From Caldilineaceae bacterium (GTDB taxonomy: Bacteria > Chloroflexota > Anaerolineae > Caldilineales > Caldilineaceae), in the NCBI GenBank assembly GCA_014879855.1, contig JACSRH010000399.1:1-5399 (forward strand): a stretch of DNA of 5,399 nucleotides, read 5' to 3'. A model generated the notes under the pieces. It saw nothing but the letters and a program-made list of their open reading frames with translations, made no database searches and was not told the origin of the DNA. The position numbers and the translations under genes were made by a program. Each line of letters begins with the position of its first letter. The stretch's first letter is position 1. Shown here piece by piece: positions 5,155 through 5,399 of this stretch.

Positions 5155-5399
5155 TCACAGATGGTGATCGCTATCCACATCCAGGCGCGTGGAAAGCGTG
5201 GGCTCGCTGTCGTTGACCTGCGTGGGCGCGTCGCTGAGGACGAACTGATATGTAAAAGTGTAAAACTGGATAATGTCATTGTGATTCAGCAGGACCTTGT
5301 GCTGGTCGCGCAGGCGACGACGATTGACAAACGTGCCGCCGCGACTGTTCTCGTCATGGATATAGAAATTTTCTCCACGCCCGCTGATCGTGGCATGAC
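5155..5399 (-). CDS. FHA-domain protein, C-terminal part (5' end outside window)
   Basis: The frame is open to the right edge, with its first whole codon at 5397, and gives 80 residues before a TGA at 5157-5155. The sequence begins HATISGRGENFYIHDENS, followed by RGGTFVNRRRL, then VLLNHNDIIQFYTFTYQFVL. This is the second half of a forkhead-associated domain: the His after the usual SR (just off the edge), the D-x-x-S turn, the GT-x-VN motif, and the last strands after the gapped 'L..hdiI.f' element. FHA domains bind phosphothreonine peptides and usually work with Ser/Thr kinases or as scaffolds. A polar, acidic tail of about 26 residues (APTQVNDSEPTLSTRLDVDSDHHL) ends the protein with no further domain. 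What precedes the FHA domain cannot be seen. The thrH gene follows 83 bases downstream on the same strand. Confidence 0.85.
   Translation of the reverse strand, partial: HATISGRGENFYIHDENSRGGTFVNRRRLRDQHKVLLNHNDIIQFYTFTYQFVLSDAPTQVNDSEPTLSTRLDVDSDHHL

Overview
This is a GC-rich bacterial chromosomal window from a region of ordinary metabolism. It carries no RNA gene, insertion sequence, phage gene or CRISPR array that I can see. The long-chain flavodoxin, the ThrH-type phosphatase, the TPR and FHA signalling modules, and an octanucleotide low-complexity repeat between genes would fit a member of the Chloroflexota (Anaerolineae/Caldilineae-like). That placement is a weak inference from general impression, because the window has no phylogenetic marker gene.

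Layout: one gene lies on the + strand and all the others on the - strand. At the left edge, the C-terminal 286 codons of a TPR protein run rightward and end at 863. They converge on a leftward cluster across a short purine/pyrimidine-biased repeat (868-923), which also encodes the last residues of the neighbouring gene. Reading leftward from about 4330, the main cluster is: flavodoxin (start 4271), a four-helix membrane protein of unknown function (start 3729), glucose-6-phosphate dehydrogenase zwf (start 3211) and 6-phosphogluconolactonase pgl (start 1653). The first three are joined by two ATGA stop/start overlaps, and zwf and pgl are separated by one base. All four have a Shine-Dalgarno sequence, so this is almost certainly one translationally coupled operon. 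A plausible sigma-70-type promoter, with an inverted repeat over its -10 element, sits in the 182-bp gap upstream of the flavodoxin. Further right are thrH (phosphoserine phosphatase / homoserine phosphotransferase, start 5071) and the C-terminal 80 codons of an FHA-domain protein that enters from the right edge.

How the genes fit together: Zwf and Pgl are the first two steps of the oxidative pentose phosphate pathway, and Zwf normally makes NADPH. A flavodoxin is a one-electron carrier that can be charged from NADPH by a ferredoxin/flavodoxin-NADP reductase. Their coupling, with an unknown membrane protein translated between them, suggests a redox-supply operon. This is the most interesting point of the window. 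I see no convincing wholly new system; the unknown membrane protein is the only cluster member with no function I can assign.
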